The notes: generated by a model from the letters alone, not told the origin. Positions 1-8,462 are shown, counted from the first letter of the stretch. The stretch: DNA of 64,000 nt from FEN-299 sp963727765 (GCA_963727765.1 CAVSGZ010000012.1:186001-250000), one strand, 5' to 3'. Numbers and translations: made by a program.

Positions 1-521
1 TGCTGATGAAGCCGTACGACATCCTCCGGATCGTCGACCGGGAGGGGAACCTGCTCGAACAGAATCGGCCGCAGCCGCGCGAGGCGATCCGCGCCGACAC
101 CGCGTTCGTGATGACGAACCTGATGCAGGGGGTAATCCTGCGGGGGACCGGCGCGGCGGCGGCCTCGCTCGACTGGCCGCTCGGCGGGAAGACGGGCACC
201 ACCAACGACTACACTGACGCCTGGTTCACGGGATTCGACCCGCGGATCACCGTCGGCGTCTGGGTCGGCCACGACGACAAGAAGCCGCTCGGGCCGGCCG
301 AGACCGGCGCGCAGGCGGCGCTGCCCATCTGGATCGAGTTCATGAAGGCCTACATCGACCGGTACGGCGACCGCGAGCATCCTCCTTCGTTCGAGGCGCC
401 CGGCAACATCGTCTTCATGAGCGTGGATCGCGCCACGGGCCAGCCGGTGGCCGACACCGCGCCGGGCGCGATCAGCGAGGCCTTCATCGCCGGCACCCAG
501 CCGGGCGGCTTCAGGCAATGA
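1..521 (+). CDS. Penicillin-binding protein 1A-type transpeptidase, C-terminal part (5' end outside window)
   Basis: This is the C-terminal transpeptidase portion of a class A penicillin-binding protein, which cross-links peptidoglycan in the periplasm. The reading frame is open from the left edge, so the glycosyltransferase domain and the SxxK and SxN motifs lie outside the window. The third active-site motif is visible as GGKTGTTNDYTDAWF, followed by the usual GYDP-like and VWVGHDD-like segments and a short low-complexity tail. The stop codon overlaps the 3' end of the convergent cysA gene by 11 bp. Assignment to the family is firm; choosing between PBP1A and other class A members needs the missing half. 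Confidence 0.9.
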   Translation, partial: LMKPYDILRIVDREGNLLEQNRPQPREAIRADTAFVMTNLMQGVILRGTGAAAASLDWPLGGKTGTTNDYTDAWFTGFDPRITVGVWVGHDDKKPLGPAETGAQAALPIWIEFMKAYIDRYGDREHPPSFEAPGNIVFMSVDRATGQPVADTAPGAISEAFIAGTQPGGFRQ

Positions 522-1575
522 AGAGGCTCATGTCCTTCGGCCGCACGAACACTTCGCCGCCCGGCTCGAGGGCGAGCGCCCGGTAGCGCTCCTGCGACAC
601 CTCGACGCGCACGGGGTCTCCCCACTCCGCCACCAGGTCCACCTTCACGAGCGGGCCAGCCGGGTTGACGTGCGTCACGCGGGCGCGGAACTGCCCTTCC
701 CCCCGATCGACCCGATCGATGTCGAGCTGGTGCGGGCGGATGTAGAGCGTCGCCACCCTCGCCTCGCGGCCCGCGTGGCCCGGCGCCTCGAACTCGAGCG
801 AACCCAGATAGGCCCTGCCCTCCTCGATCCGGCCGTGAAACAGGTTCACGTCGCCGAGGAAGTCGTACACGAACGGCGTGGCCGGGCGCGCGTACACCTC
901 GGTCGGCGTGCCGGTCTGCTCGACGCGCCCCTGGTTCATCACGACGACCCGGTCGGCCGCCTCCAGCGCCTCCTCCTGGTCGTGCGTCACGAAGATGCTG
1001 GTCACGTGCAGGTCGTCGTGCAGGCGGCGCAGCCATCGGCGCAGCTCCTTCCGCACCTTGGCATCGAGCGCGCCGAACGGCTCGTCGAGCAGCAGGACCC
1101 GGGGCTCGACGGCGAGCGCGCGGGCGAGCGCCACGCGCTGCCGCTGGCCGCCGGACAACTGCGCCGGAGGCCGGTCGGCCATCGCCTCGAGCTGCACGAG
1201 CTCCAGCAGCCGGTGGACGCGCGTCCCGATCTCCTGGTCTGACGGCCGGGTCTCGCGCGGGCGGACGCGCAGGCCGAAGGCGATGTTCTCGAAGACCGAC
1301 AGGTGCCGGAACAGCGCGTAGTGCTGGAAGACGAAGCCGACGCGGCGGTCGGCGAGTCGCCCGTCGTCCGAGGGCGTCCCGTCGAACAGGACGCTCCCCG
1401 CTTCGGGGATCTCCAGCCCCGCGATGACGCGAAGCAGCGTCGTCTTGCCCGAGCCCGACGGACCGAGCAACGCCACCAGCTCGCCCGTCTCGACAGACAG
1501 CGTCACGTCCTCGACGGCGACGAACTGGCCGAACCGCTTGGTGACGCCGACGACCTCGATGCTCACGCGTGACAT
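511..1575 (-). CDS. cysA: Sulfate/thiosulfate ABC transporter ATP-binding protein CysA
   Basis: This is the cytoplasmic ATPase of the sulfate/thiosulfate importer. The 354-residue protein has Walker A GPSGSGKT (about 38-45), signature LSGGQRQR (about 140), Walker B LLLDEP (about 161) and the H-loop histidine in VTHDQEE (about 198). A C-terminal TOBE-like regulatory region follows from about 240. The ATG beginning MSRVSIEVV was chosen; an upstream in-frame GTG or TTG would add 13 Arg-rich residues that CysA proteins lack. It is the last gene of the run rrf2-sbp-cysT-cysW-cysA, lying 60 bp after cysW. The operon context makes sulfate a better substrate guess than other anions. Confidence 0.93.
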   Translation of the reverse strand: MSRVSIEVVGVTKRFGQFVAVEDVTLSVETGELVALLGPSGSGKTTLLRVIAGLEIPEAGSVLFDGTPSDDGRLADRRVGFVFQHYALFRHLSVFENIAFGLRVRPRETRPSDQEIGTRVHRLLELVQLEAMADRPPAQLSGGQRQRVALARALAVEPRVLLLDEPFGALDAKVRKELRRWLRRLHDDLHVTSIFVTHDQEEALEAADRVVVMNQGRVEQTGTPTEVYARPATPFVYDFLGDVNLFHGRIEEGRAYLGSLEFEAPGHAGREARVATLYIRPHQLDIDRVDRGEGQFRARVTHVNPAGPLVKVDLVAEWGDPVRVEVSQERYRALALEPGGEVFVRPKDMSLFIA

Positions 1576-1635
1576 CCTCTCGTCATGCGGCGCCTGGCGC
1601 CGCGGTGCCCGCAACCGCGTCGGTCCCGCGCCCGA

Positions 1636-2460
1636 TCATCGAACCATCCGCCTGCCGAGCACGCTCTTGGCGGCCAGCGTGGCCAGCGCCATCAGCGCCA
1701 GCACGGAGGCCACCGCAAAGGCCGCAGAGAAGTTGTACTCGTTGTACAGAATCTCCACGTGCAGCGCCGCCGTGTCGGTCAGCCCGCGGATGTGCCCCGA
1801 CACGACCGAGACGGCGCCGAACTCGCCGATGGCGCGCGCGTTGAGCAGCACGACGCCGTAGAGCAGCCCCCAGCGGATCTTGGGCAGCGTCACGCGCCTG
1901 AACATCTGCCAGCCGCTCGCCCCCAGGGCGAGCGCCGCCAGTTCCTCCTCCGAGCCCTGCTCCTGCATCAGCGGCACGAGTTCGCGCGCGACGAACGGCA
2001 CCGTGACGAACAGGGTGGCGAGCAGGATGCCGGGCACGGCGAAGACAATCCTGATGCCGTGCGCGATGAGCCATGGGCCGAACAGGCCCTGGGCGCCAAA
2101 CACCAGCACGAAGACGAGGCCGGACACGACGGGAGAGATCGCAAACGGCAGGTCGATGAGCGTGATCAGCAGCCCACGGCCGGGGAACGTGAACCGCGCC
2201 AGCGCCCAAGCGGCTGACAGCCCGAACAGCGTGTTGAGCGGCACGGCCACCAGCGCCGCCAGTGCCGTCAGGCGAAGCGCCGAGCGCGTCGTCGGGTCAA
2301 CGAGCGACGCGACGTAATGGCGCGCCCCGTCGGCGAACGCCTGAGCGAAGACGACGGCCAGCGGCACGAACAGGAAGCAGGCCAGGAAGCCGAGCGCCAG
2401 GGCGATCAGGCTCCCGCGCGCCAGCGGCGGCTCGGTGGGCCTCGAGCGGGCGGCGCTCAC
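1636..2460 (-). CDS. cysW: Sulfate ABC transporter permease CysW
   Basis: This is one of the two membrane-spanning permeases of the sulfate importer. The 274-residue protein has about six hydrophobic segments and the cytoplasmic EAA loop (EEELAALALGASGWQMF) that contacts CysA, followed by the RAIGEFGAV segment typical of CysT/CysW. The start is the GTG that overlaps the cysT stop codon in the arrangement GTGA, which suggests translational coupling. A longer open frame upstream is only the antisense-phase continuation inside cysT and is not used. Confidence 0.92.
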   Translation of the reverse strand: MSAARSRPTEPPLARGSLIALALGFLACFLFVPLAVVFAQAFADGARHYVASLVDPTTRSALRLTALAALVAVPLNTLFGLSAAWALARFTFPGRGLLITLIDLPFAISPVVSGLVFVLVFGAQGLFGPWLIAHGIRIVFAVPGILLATLFVTVPFVARELVPLMQEQGSEEELAALALGASGWQMFRRVTLPKIRWGLLYGVVLLNARAIGEFGAVSVVSGHIRGLTDTAALHVEILYNEYNFSAAFAVASVLALMALATLAAKSVLGRRMVR

Positions 2461-3290
2461 GCGACAGCCTCCCGGCGCCGACTCCAGGCCTGAACGGCGT
2501 TGACCGCCAGCAGCAGCAGGAACGAGACGGCGAGCATCGCGGCGGCCAGCGCCGTCGCCCCCTCGTAGTCGAACTGCTCGAGCCGCGCGACAATCAGGAG
2601 CGAGACGACCTCGGTGCGCATGGGCAGGTTGCCCGAGATGAACACGACCGACCCGTACTCCCCCAGCGCCCGGGCGAACGCCAGCGTGAAGCCGGTGACG
2701 AGCGCCGGCGCCACCGAGGGCAGCAGCACGCGTCGGAACGTCTGCCAGCGGCTCGCGCCCAGACTCGCGGCCGCCTCCTCGATCTCGGGGTCGAGATCCT
2801 CGAGCACCGGCTGCACGGCACGCACGACGAACGGCAGCCCGATGAACGTGAGCGCGACGACGACGCCCAGCCGCGTGAAGGCGACCTGGATGCCCAGCGG
2901 GGCCAGCTGTCGCCCCAGCCAGCCGGCCGGTGAGTAGACGGCGGTGAGCGCGATGCCGGCAACCGAGGTCGGCAGCGCGAAGGGCAGGTCGACGCACGCG
3001 TCGACGAGCCGACGCCCCGGAAAGGCGTACCGGACCAGCACCCAGGCCACCAGCAGGCCGAACGCGGCGTTGACGAGCGCGGCGGTCAGCGCGGCCCCGA
3101 GCGTCAGTTCGAGCGCCGCCAGCGCGCGCGCGCTGGTGACCGCCTGCAGGAAGCCGGCCCAGGTCATGCGCCGTGCGCTCAGCGCGACGCCGCTCAGGGG
3201 GAGTAGCACGAGCAGGCAGAGGTAGGTCACCGTGACGCCGAGCGAGAGGCCGAAGCCGGGGAGGACGTGGCGGCGGGGACGGCTCGGCAT
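2457..3290 (-). CDS. cysT: Sulfate ABC transporter permease CysT (CysU)
   Basis: This is the partner permease to CysW in the sulfate importer. It has 277 residues with about six transmembrane segments, a DLPFALPTSVAG segment and the EAA loop EIEEAAASLGASRWQTF that docks on the ATPase. The RALGEYGSVVFISGN stretch is characteristic of the CysT branch. It starts 6 bp after the binding-protein gene and ends in a 4-bp overlap with cysW, so the genes are clearly co-transcribed. Confidence 0.93.
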   Translation of the reverse strand: MPSRPRRHVLPGFGLSLGVTVTYLCLLVLLPLSGVALSARRMTWAGFLQAVTSARALAALELTLGAALTAALVNAAFGLLVAWVLVRYAFPGRRLVDACVDLPFALPTSVAGIALTAVYSPAGWLGRQLAPLGIQVAFTRLGVVVALTFIGLPFVVRAVQPVLEDLDPEIEEAAASLGASRWQTFRRVLLPSVAPALVTGFTLAFARALGEYGSVVFISGNLPMRTEVVSLLIVARLEQFDYEGATALAAAMLAVSFLLLLAVNAVQAWSRRREAVA

Positions 3291-3296
3291 CGTGCC

Positions 3297-4331
3297 CTAC
3301 TTCTGCCCCTGGAAGATCTGGTCGAAGGTCCCGCCCTCGTCGAAGTGCCTCTTCTGGGCCGCCGCCCAGCCGCCGAAGTCGCGATCGACCGTCAGCAGGC
3401 GGACCTCGGGAAAACGCGCGCGGTGCCGGGCGAGCACCTCGGGATTCCGGGGGCGGTAGTAATGCCTGGCCGCCAGCTCCTGCGCCTCGGGCGTGTAGAG
3501 GAAGTCGAGATAGGCCTGCGCCTCGCGCCTCGTGCCCCGGCGATCGACCACCGAGTCGACAAGGGCGACGGGCGGCTCGGCCAGGATCGTGATCGACGGC
3601 ATGACGATCGACACCCGGTCGCGGCCCAGCTTCTCGAGGGCCAGCATCGCCTCGTTCTCCCAGGCGATCAGGACGTCGCCAATGCCGCGCTGCACGAACG
3701 TCGTCGTCGCGGCACGGGCTCCCGAGTCGAGGACGGGGACGTTTCGGAACAGGCGGGCGACGAACGCGCGGGCCGACGCGTCGGTGGCGCCGGGCTGCGA
3801 CCGGGCGAAGCCCCAGGCCGCGAGGTAGTTCCAGCGCGCGCCGCCGGAGGTCTTCGGGTTCGGGGTGATGACGACCGTGCCGGGCCTTGCCAGGTCGCCC
3901 CAGTCGTGGATCCCCTTTGGATTGCCCTTGCGGACCAGGAACACGATGACGGAGGTGTACGGCGTGGCGCGGTCAGGCAGCCGCTCCTGCCATCCGCTCC
4001 GAATCAGGCCGTGCCTCGCGATCTGGTCGATGTCGTAGGCCAGCGCCAGCGTCACGACGTCGGCCTCGAGGCCATCGATCACCGAGCGGGCCTGTTTGCC
4101 CGAGCCGCCGTGGGACTGTCGGATGACGACTTCCGGCAGCCCCCGCGCCGCGCGCACCCGGTTGAAGGCCGCGTTGGCGTCCTGGTAGAACTCCCGCGTC
4201 GGGTCGTACGACACGTTGAGCAGCGTGACCGCCGGCGCGGGCGCGCGGGCGATCCCCGGTGGACCGAGCAGGAGTGCCACGCCCAGGGCGGCAGCGGCCA
4301 GCACCCGGATCGCCAGATCGCCAGATCGCAC
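3297..4331 (-). CDS. sbp: Periplasmic sulfate-binding protein
   Basis: This is the extracytoplasmic sulfate or thiosulfate receptor that delivers substrate to CysTWA. The 344 residues begin with a signal peptide (hydrophobic stretch about 8-30). The mature start LLNVSYDPTREFYQ and the QSHGGSGKQARSVIDG region match the Sbp/CysP family, including the Ser-Gly residues that ligate the anion. NPKTSGGARWNYLAAWG is another family hallmark. The start is GTG preceded by a G-rich Shine-Dalgarno sequence. Unusually, the start codon and the first residues (RSGDLAI) are encoded by a short tandem repeat also present downstream of the RNA methyltransferase gene near 16.5 kb. Confidence 0.93.
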   Translation of the reverse strand: MRSGDLAIRVLAAAALGVALLLGPPGIARAPAPAVTLLNVSYDPTREFYQDANAAFNRVRAARGLPEVVIRQSHGGSGKQARSVIDGLEADVVTLALAYDIDQIARHGLIRSGWQERLPDRATPYTSVIVFLVRKGNPKGIHDWGDLARPGTVVITPNPKTSGGARWNYLAAWGFARSQPGATDASARAFVARLFRNVPVLDSGARAATTTFVQRGIGDVLIAWENEAMLALEKLGRDRVSIVMPSITILAEPPVALVDSVVDRRGTRREAQAYLDFLYTPEAQELAARHYYRPRNPEVLARHRARFPEVRLLTVDRDFGGWAAAQKRHFDEGGTFDQIFQGQK

Positions 4332-4333
4332 GA
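4308..4333. repeat. GATCGCCA short tandem repeat overlapping the sbp start codon
   Basis: Tandem GATCGCCA units ending in GATCGCACGA span the GTG start and first codons of the sulfate-binding protein. Nearly the same string recurs at 16453-16494, in a 3' untranslated position. Here the repeat has been taken into coding sequence as the n-region of a signal peptide. Confidence 0.75.
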
Positions 4334-4340
4334 TTCCCCC

Positions 4341-4802
4341 CTACGGCCTCGCTCGCCGCGGCGCGGGACGGCGCCTGCCGACCCGGTCCACCGCGGCATT
4401 GACCCGGGCCAGCGAGGCCCCCTCGAGAATGCGCGCCGTCTCGTCGCGGACGCGCTTCATGACCAGGCGGATGCCGCACGTCCGCTCGTCCGCGCACTCC
4501 TCGCACCGGTGGTAGGCGGTCTGGCTCACGCACGGCGTGAGGGCGAGCGGGCCCTCGAGGATCCGGATCACCTCGCCGACGTTGATCGCCGAGGGCGCGC
4601 GGGCGAGACGGTAGCCGCCGCCCTGGCCGCGCCGGCTGCTCACGAGGCCGCGGCGCTTGAGGTCGAGCAGGATCCCCTGGAGGAACTTCTCCGGGATCCC
4701 CTCGCGCGCCGACAGCTCGGAAGCGAGGATCGGCCCGCGGTCGTGCTCGCGGGCGAGCAGCAGAAGGGCCTTGAGGCCGTACTTGGACTTGCGCGTCAGC
4801 AC
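4341..4802 (-). CDS. Rrf2-family transcriptional regulator, likely of the sulfate-uptake operon
   Basis: This is a winged-helix repressor of the Rrf2 family (IscR, CymR, NsrR). It has 153 residues beginning MLTRKSKYGLKALLLLA, the usual family N terminus. The DNA-binding helix lies around 26-50 and the wing is GQGGGYRLAR (about 59-68). Cysteines at 91, 100, 103 and 109 resemble the Fe-S ligands of IscR, so an Fe-S or redox-sensing role is plausible. It is the first gene of the cys operon and starts with GTG 9 nt below a promoter whose core is covered by a perfect inverted repeat. Autoregulation and sulfur- or Fe-S-dependent control of sulfate import are inferred. A CymR-type sensor, which lacks a cluster, is the alternative. 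Confidence 0.88.
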   Translation of the reverse strand: MLTRKSKYGLKALLLLAREHDRGPILASELSAREGIPEKFLQGILLDLKRRGLVSSRRGQGGGYRLARAPSAINVGEVIRILEGPLALTPCVSQTAYHRCEECADERTCGIRLVMKRVRDETARILEGASLARVNAAVDRVGRRRPAPRRARP

Positions 4803-4809
4803 GGCGCGG

Positions 4810-4839
4810 ATTGTCTATCAACTGACTAGACAATGTCAA
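4810..4839 (-). promoter_or_regulatory. Promoter and operator of the rrf2-sbp-cysTWA operon
   Basis: On the minus strand TTGACA (4839-4834) and TAGACA (4817-4812) are separated by 16 bp. A perfect inverted repeat, ATTGTCTA-N9-TAGACAAT, spans 4834-4810 and covers the spacer and the -10 element, which is the expected geometry for a repressor site. The predicted transcription start lies only about 3 nt before the GTG of the regulator gene, so the message would be almost leaderless. Confidence 0.8.
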
Positions 4840-4854
4840 CGGGGGGCATCACTC

Positions 4855-4985
4855 CGGCTCTTGGCTTCCGGCTTTCGACCTTTGGCCGTGTCGTGGTGTC
4901 ACGCTCCATAGACGGGGAGCGGGCCGTGCCGCGCATCACCCGGGACACCGCCGAAAGCCGAACGTCGATGGCCGAGAGCCGGATG
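4855..4985. repeat. Intergenic GGCTTTCGG / CCGAAAGCCG repeats in inverted arrangement
   Basis: The gap between the Rrf2 gene and prfB carries GGCTTCCGGCTTTCGACC-type units on its left. On its right are the complementary CCGAAAGCCGAACG and GCCGAGAGCCGGATG units. The right end runs straight into the prfB stop codon. The same end sequence, CCGGATGTCA, abuts the stop codon of the transporter gene at 33018, which shows a dispersed family. Confidence 0.65.
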
Positions 4986-6124
4986 TCAGTCGCCGTCCGC
5001 CGCAGCGGGCTGGCCGAGCGTGCCGGCGGCCTTCTGCTTGAGGTAGGTCTTGATGAAGACGTCGATGTCGCCGTCGAGGACGCGGGTGATGTCCCCGACC
5101 TCCTCCTTCGTCCGGTGGTCCTTCACCATCTGGTAGGGATGGAGCACGTAGCTGCGGATCTGGCTGCCGAACGCGTTGTCCCGCTTCTCGCCGCCGAGCT
5201 GATCGAGCTTGGTTTGGCGCTCCTTCATCTTCAGGTCGTAGAGGCGCGCGCGCAGGACCTTCATCGCCGAGTCGCGGTTGCGTCCCTGCGACCGCTCGTT
5301 CTGACAGGTGACGACGATCCCCGTCGGCAGGTGGGTGATCCGGATCGCCGAGTCGGTGACGTTGAGGTGCTGGCCGCCGCACCCGCTCGACCGGTAGGTG
5401 TCGATCCGCAGGTCCTTCTCGTCGATCTCCACCTCGACGTCGTCGGGCAGCTCGGGCCAGACGTAGACCGACGCGAAGGAGGTGTGCCGACGGGCGGCCT
5501 GGTCGAAGGGCGAGAATCCGCACGAGCCGGTGCACGCCCGCCTCGGCCGACAGCAGGCCGTAGGCGTAGTCACCGCTGACCGTGAAGGTGGCGCTCTTGA
5601 GCCCGGCCTCGTCGCCCGGCTGGTATTCCATCAGCTCGCGGCCGAGCCCCCGGCGCTCGGCCCAGCGCAGGTACATGCGCAGCAGCATCTCGGCCCAGTC
5701 CTGCGACTCGGTGCCGCCGGCGCCCGGATGGATGGTGACGATGGCGTTCTTCTGGTCGTGCTCGCCGCCGAGGATCTTCTTCGTCTCCGCAGCGTCGACG
5801 GCGCGGGCCAGCGCGTCGAGGCCATCCGACAGCTCGCGCGAGACCTCCTCACCGGCCCCCGCCCACTCGACGAGGACCGAGAGGTCGTCCTCGCGACGCT
5901 TGAGGGCGTCGACCATCTCGACTTCCTGATCGAGGCGGCGCCGCCGCTGCAGGATCTTCTGGGCCTCGGCCTGGTCCTTCCAGAAATCGGGGCGGGCAAT
6001 CTCGGTCTCGAGCCGGCTCAGCTCTTCGCGCGGTGCGGAGCGGTCAAAGATAACTCCGCAGGTCGGACGACCTCTTCGCCAGGTCCTGGTACCGCCGCAC
6101 CAACTCGTCGAGCGCAATCGCCAC
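4986..6124 (-). CDS. prfB: Peptide chain release factor 2 with programmed +1 frameshift; carries a second, unexplained frameshift
   Basis: RF2 terminates translation at UGA and UAA in the cytoplasm. The start is GTG, 6 nt after a GGAGG Shine-Dalgarno. The first 26 codons end ...DLRSYL and meet an in-frame TGA (6046-6044) in the context TATCTTTGAC, the classic autoregulatory RF2 frameshift site. The +1 frame then reads DRSAPREELSRLE and continues through GAGGTESQDWAEMLLRMY. The catalytic GCGGQHLN loop is present. Between these, at 5514-5518, the frame breaks again inside GVHRLVRI|SPFDQ because of one extra T in GATTC. RF2 is essential, so this second shift is probably a consensus error rather than gene decay. 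Confidence 0.9.
6043..6058 (-). promoter_or_regulatory. prfB programmed +1 frameshift signal
   Basis: The slippery sequence CTT-TGA-C at codons 26-27 is preceded by a Shine-Dalgarno-like GGAG 4 nt upstream. When RF2 is scarce the ribosome slips +1 over CTTT and makes full-length RF2. This follows the well-known E. coli mechanism, and the elements are directly visible here. Confidence 0.9.
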
Positions 6125-6186
6125 GCATCACCTCCGGCCGACTCGGCCCCAGTCGTTCCCGCCCACGCGGGCTGTCGCCCGCGCCT

Positions 6187-7548
6187 TCAGTATCGCACCT
6201 TCCTCCGCCGGGTCGCCACCAGCGCCACCAGCGTGGCCAGCGCGCAGGCGTACACGAAGACGTCGCCGGTCCGCGCGTAGAAGGTGAAGCCGCCGAGGAA
6301 CCGCACGTCGCCCACCAACAGCGCCGGCTCGAACAGCCGGCTCCGCGCGAGCACGCGCCCGTAAGGGTCGACGATGCCGCTGATGCCGGTGTTGGCGGCG
6401 CGCACCAGGTACCGCCCCTGCTCGATCGCCCGGAGCGACGCCATCTCGAAATGCTGCCACGGTGCCGACGATCGTCCGAACCACGCGTCGTTGGTGATCG
6501 TCGTCAGCAACTGGCTGCCGGAACGCACGGCGTCGCGCGCGAGATTCGGATAGACGACCTCGTAGCAGATCGCCGTGCTCGCCAGGTGGCCGGCCACCGG
6601 GAGCATCACCACGCGGTCCCCTTCCGAGAAGTCCCCGACGGCCTCGACGAGCGGGGCCGCGAAGAAGAGCAGCCGCCTCAGCGGGACGTACTCCCCGAAC
6701 GGCACCAGGTGCATCTTCTGGTAGATCGCCGCGATCGTGCCGTCGGGATCCATCAGGAACGCCGAGTTGAAGTACCGGGTCGCGGGGCCGCGCTCGATCT
6801 GATCGCTGCCGAACAGGATGTCGGCGCGCGTCTCGAACGCCAGCCGCCGGACGGCGTCGCCCGCGACGGCGTCCTCCTGAAAGACGACGGGCAGCGCCGA
6901 CTCCGGCCACACGATGAACCGGGCGCCAAGGCCCGCCGCCTGCCGGCTGAAGTCGATGTAGGTCCGCAGGATCTCGGGGGCGCGGCTGCCCTCCCACTTT
7001 TCGTCCTGCGCCACGTTGCCCTGCACCAGCCCCACGCGGATCGGCGTCCCCTCGCGCGTCAGCGCGTTGTCCCGCATCCGCGCGCCGCCCCACGCGACCG
7101 CCGCCACCAAGGCCACGACCGACACGCCGGCCATCCACCACCGCGTCGACGTCCGGTCGAAGACCAGCAGCACGAGCGAGGTGCCGACCAGCGCCACGAG
7201 CGCCGAGATGCCGTAGACGCCGAACAGGCTGGCCAGCTGCGCGACCGGCAGCACCGTCGCCTGGCTGTACCCGAGCAGTTCCCACGGGAACCCGGTGAAG
7301 AGATAGCTCCGGCCGAGCTCGGTCGTCACCCACACGGCGGGTGCCAGGCACAGGCCGCGAGCGCCCAGCCGGTCGAGCAGGCGATCGACGATCACCGCAA
7401 ACAGGGCTGGGTACAGAGCCAGGTACGCAGCGAGCGCGACCATCAGCAGCGTGGCCACGGCGGCGGACAGATCGCCGTACTGCCTCATGACGGAACCGGT
7501 CCAGTAGACCGTGCCGACAAACGCGGTCAGGCCGGTGAGCAGCCCCAT
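6187..7548 (-). CDS. lnt: Apolipoprotein N-acyltransferase (start uncertain, homology extends upstream)
   Basis: Lnt transfers the third acyl chain to the N-terminal cysteine of lipoproteins at the inner membrane. In this 453-residue frame the carbon-nitrogen hydrolase triad is visible: Glu in WPESALP (about 216), Lys in QKMHLVPFGEY (about 278) and Cys in ICYEVVYP (about 328). TNDAWFGRSSAPWQH is also a family signature. Several transmembrane segments precede the catalytic domain. The same frame continues upstream without an ATG, GTG or TTG for about 57 codons and encodes typical Lnt N-terminal sequence (LSVPRFGHPAVAWIALSPLL). The true start is therefore further out, perhaps a rare ATT near 7719 overlapping the SPOR gene, or it is hidden by an indel. 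Confidence 0.92.
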   Translation of the reverse strand: MGLLTGLTAFVGTVYWTGSVMRQYGDLSAAVATLLMVALAAYLALYPALFAVIVDRLLDRLGARGLCLAPAVWVTTELGRSYLFTGFPWELLGYSQATVLPVAQLASLFGVYGISALVALVGTSLVLLVFDRTSTRWWMAGVSVVALVAAVAWGGARMRDNALTREGTPIRVGLVQGNVAQDEKWEGSRAPEILRTYIDFSRQAAGLGARFIVWPESALPVVFQEDAVAGDAVRRLAFETRADILFGSDQIERGPATRYFNSAFLMDPDGTIAAIYQKMHLVPFGEYVPLRRLLFFAAPLVEAVGDFSEGDRVVMLPVAGHLASTAICYEVVYPNLARDAVRSGSQLLTTITNDAWFGRSSAPWQHFEMASLRAIEQGRYLVRAANTGISGIVDPYGRVLARSRLFEPALLVGDVRFLGGFTFYARTGDVFVYACALATLVALVATRRRKVRY

Positions 7549-7703
7549 CAGGAACGGGCGGACAGGCCCCTGGCCGACCGTCGTCGACCGGGACGTGCGC
7601 CGTGCGAGGAGACCGGCCAGCAGAGGCGAGAGGGCGATCCACGCGACCGCCGGGTGCCCGAAACGCGGGACGCTCAGCGTCAGCAGGACGCCCGACAGCA
7701 GGG

Positions 7704-8453
7704 CTAGCGGGTAATCAATGGCTTGAACTGCTCTTCTTTCTCGAGACGCTTTCTGGCCGCCTCGGCGTCGTCCCGCGTCTTGAACTTGCCGACGCGGACA
7801 CTGTAGAGCGGCGCCCCCTTGCCGGACACGGTGACGACGTAGGCAGGATAGCCTTTGCCCGACAACCGCGCGGCCAGCGCACTCGATTGTGCCTTGTCGC
7901 GATACGCGACGATCTTCACCACGTACCCGGGACCGGCCGGGTCAGCGCTCGCGGCAACCTCCGTCGGTCTGGCCTTGGCCGCCGTCGCCGGCGCGGCTTG
8001 AGCCGCCGCCCTCGGCGCCGGGGTCGTGACAACCGGCGCGGCGACCGCCGCCGGATGCGACGGGGCCTCGAGCGGCTTCGACGGCGTCGCCGCCCTCGCG
8101 GCGCCGGCCGCGGGCTTCACGGACTCCGCGGGTGGCGTCTGCCCTTGGAGACGCGAAAAGTAGTTGATGTCCTCTTCCGTCTGCGGGGGCGGCGTGGTCG
8201 GCGGCGTCGCCGCCGGCTGCGGGGCAGTCTTCACCACGGGCTGCAGCGGCGCCGCCGCGGTCGGGTCCTCGGGCGCCGCCACCGGCTGACCGGCCGCCGC
8301 GGCGGCCAGCGTCGGCTCCTTCCGGGCGCGGACACCGCGCCCGACCAGCACGCCGCAGAGGAACGTCACCACCAGCAGCACCGCCGCGGTCATGAAGAGC
8401 GCGACCAGTTGCTTGGACTTCAGGTGAATTTCGTGCAATCCCTCGTCGGCCAT
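7704..8453 (-). CDS. SPOR-domain inner-membrane protein
   Basis: This is a bitopic membrane protein of 249 residues with a short cytoplasmic start and one transmembrane helix at about 15-38. A long Ala/Pro-rich periplasmic linker follows, then a C-terminal SPOR domain (about 174-248, GYVVKIVAYRDKAQSSALA to the end). SPOR domains bind denuded peptidoglycan glycans at division sites, so a role in cell division or cell-wall maintenance is likely. The neighbours are the slipin gene 9 bp upstream and lnt immediately downstream. Confidence 0.85.
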   Translation of the reverse strand: MADEGLHEIHLKSKQLVALFMTAAVLLVVTFLCGVLVGRGVRARKEPTLAAAAAGQPVAAPEDPTAAAPLQPVVKTAPQPAATPPTTPPPQTEEDINYFSRLQGQTPPAESVKPAAGAARAATPSKPLEAPSHPAAVAAPVVTTPAPRAAAQAAPATAAKARPTEVAASADPAGPGYVVKIVAYRDKAQSSALAARLSGKGYPAYVVTVSGKGAPLYSVRVGKFKTRDDAEAARKRLEKEEQFKPLITR

Positions 8454-8462
8454 GGCGCGCTG

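Noticed and set aside
4986..6124. prfB as a pseudogene
   Set aside because: RF2 is essential, all catalytic motifs are intact on both sides, and the break shares its context with another indel in the window.
5482..7707. Long plus-strand open frame opposite lnt and prfB
   Set aside because: This is antisense-phase noise of high-GC coding DNA; the minus strand carries clear lnt and prfB motifs.
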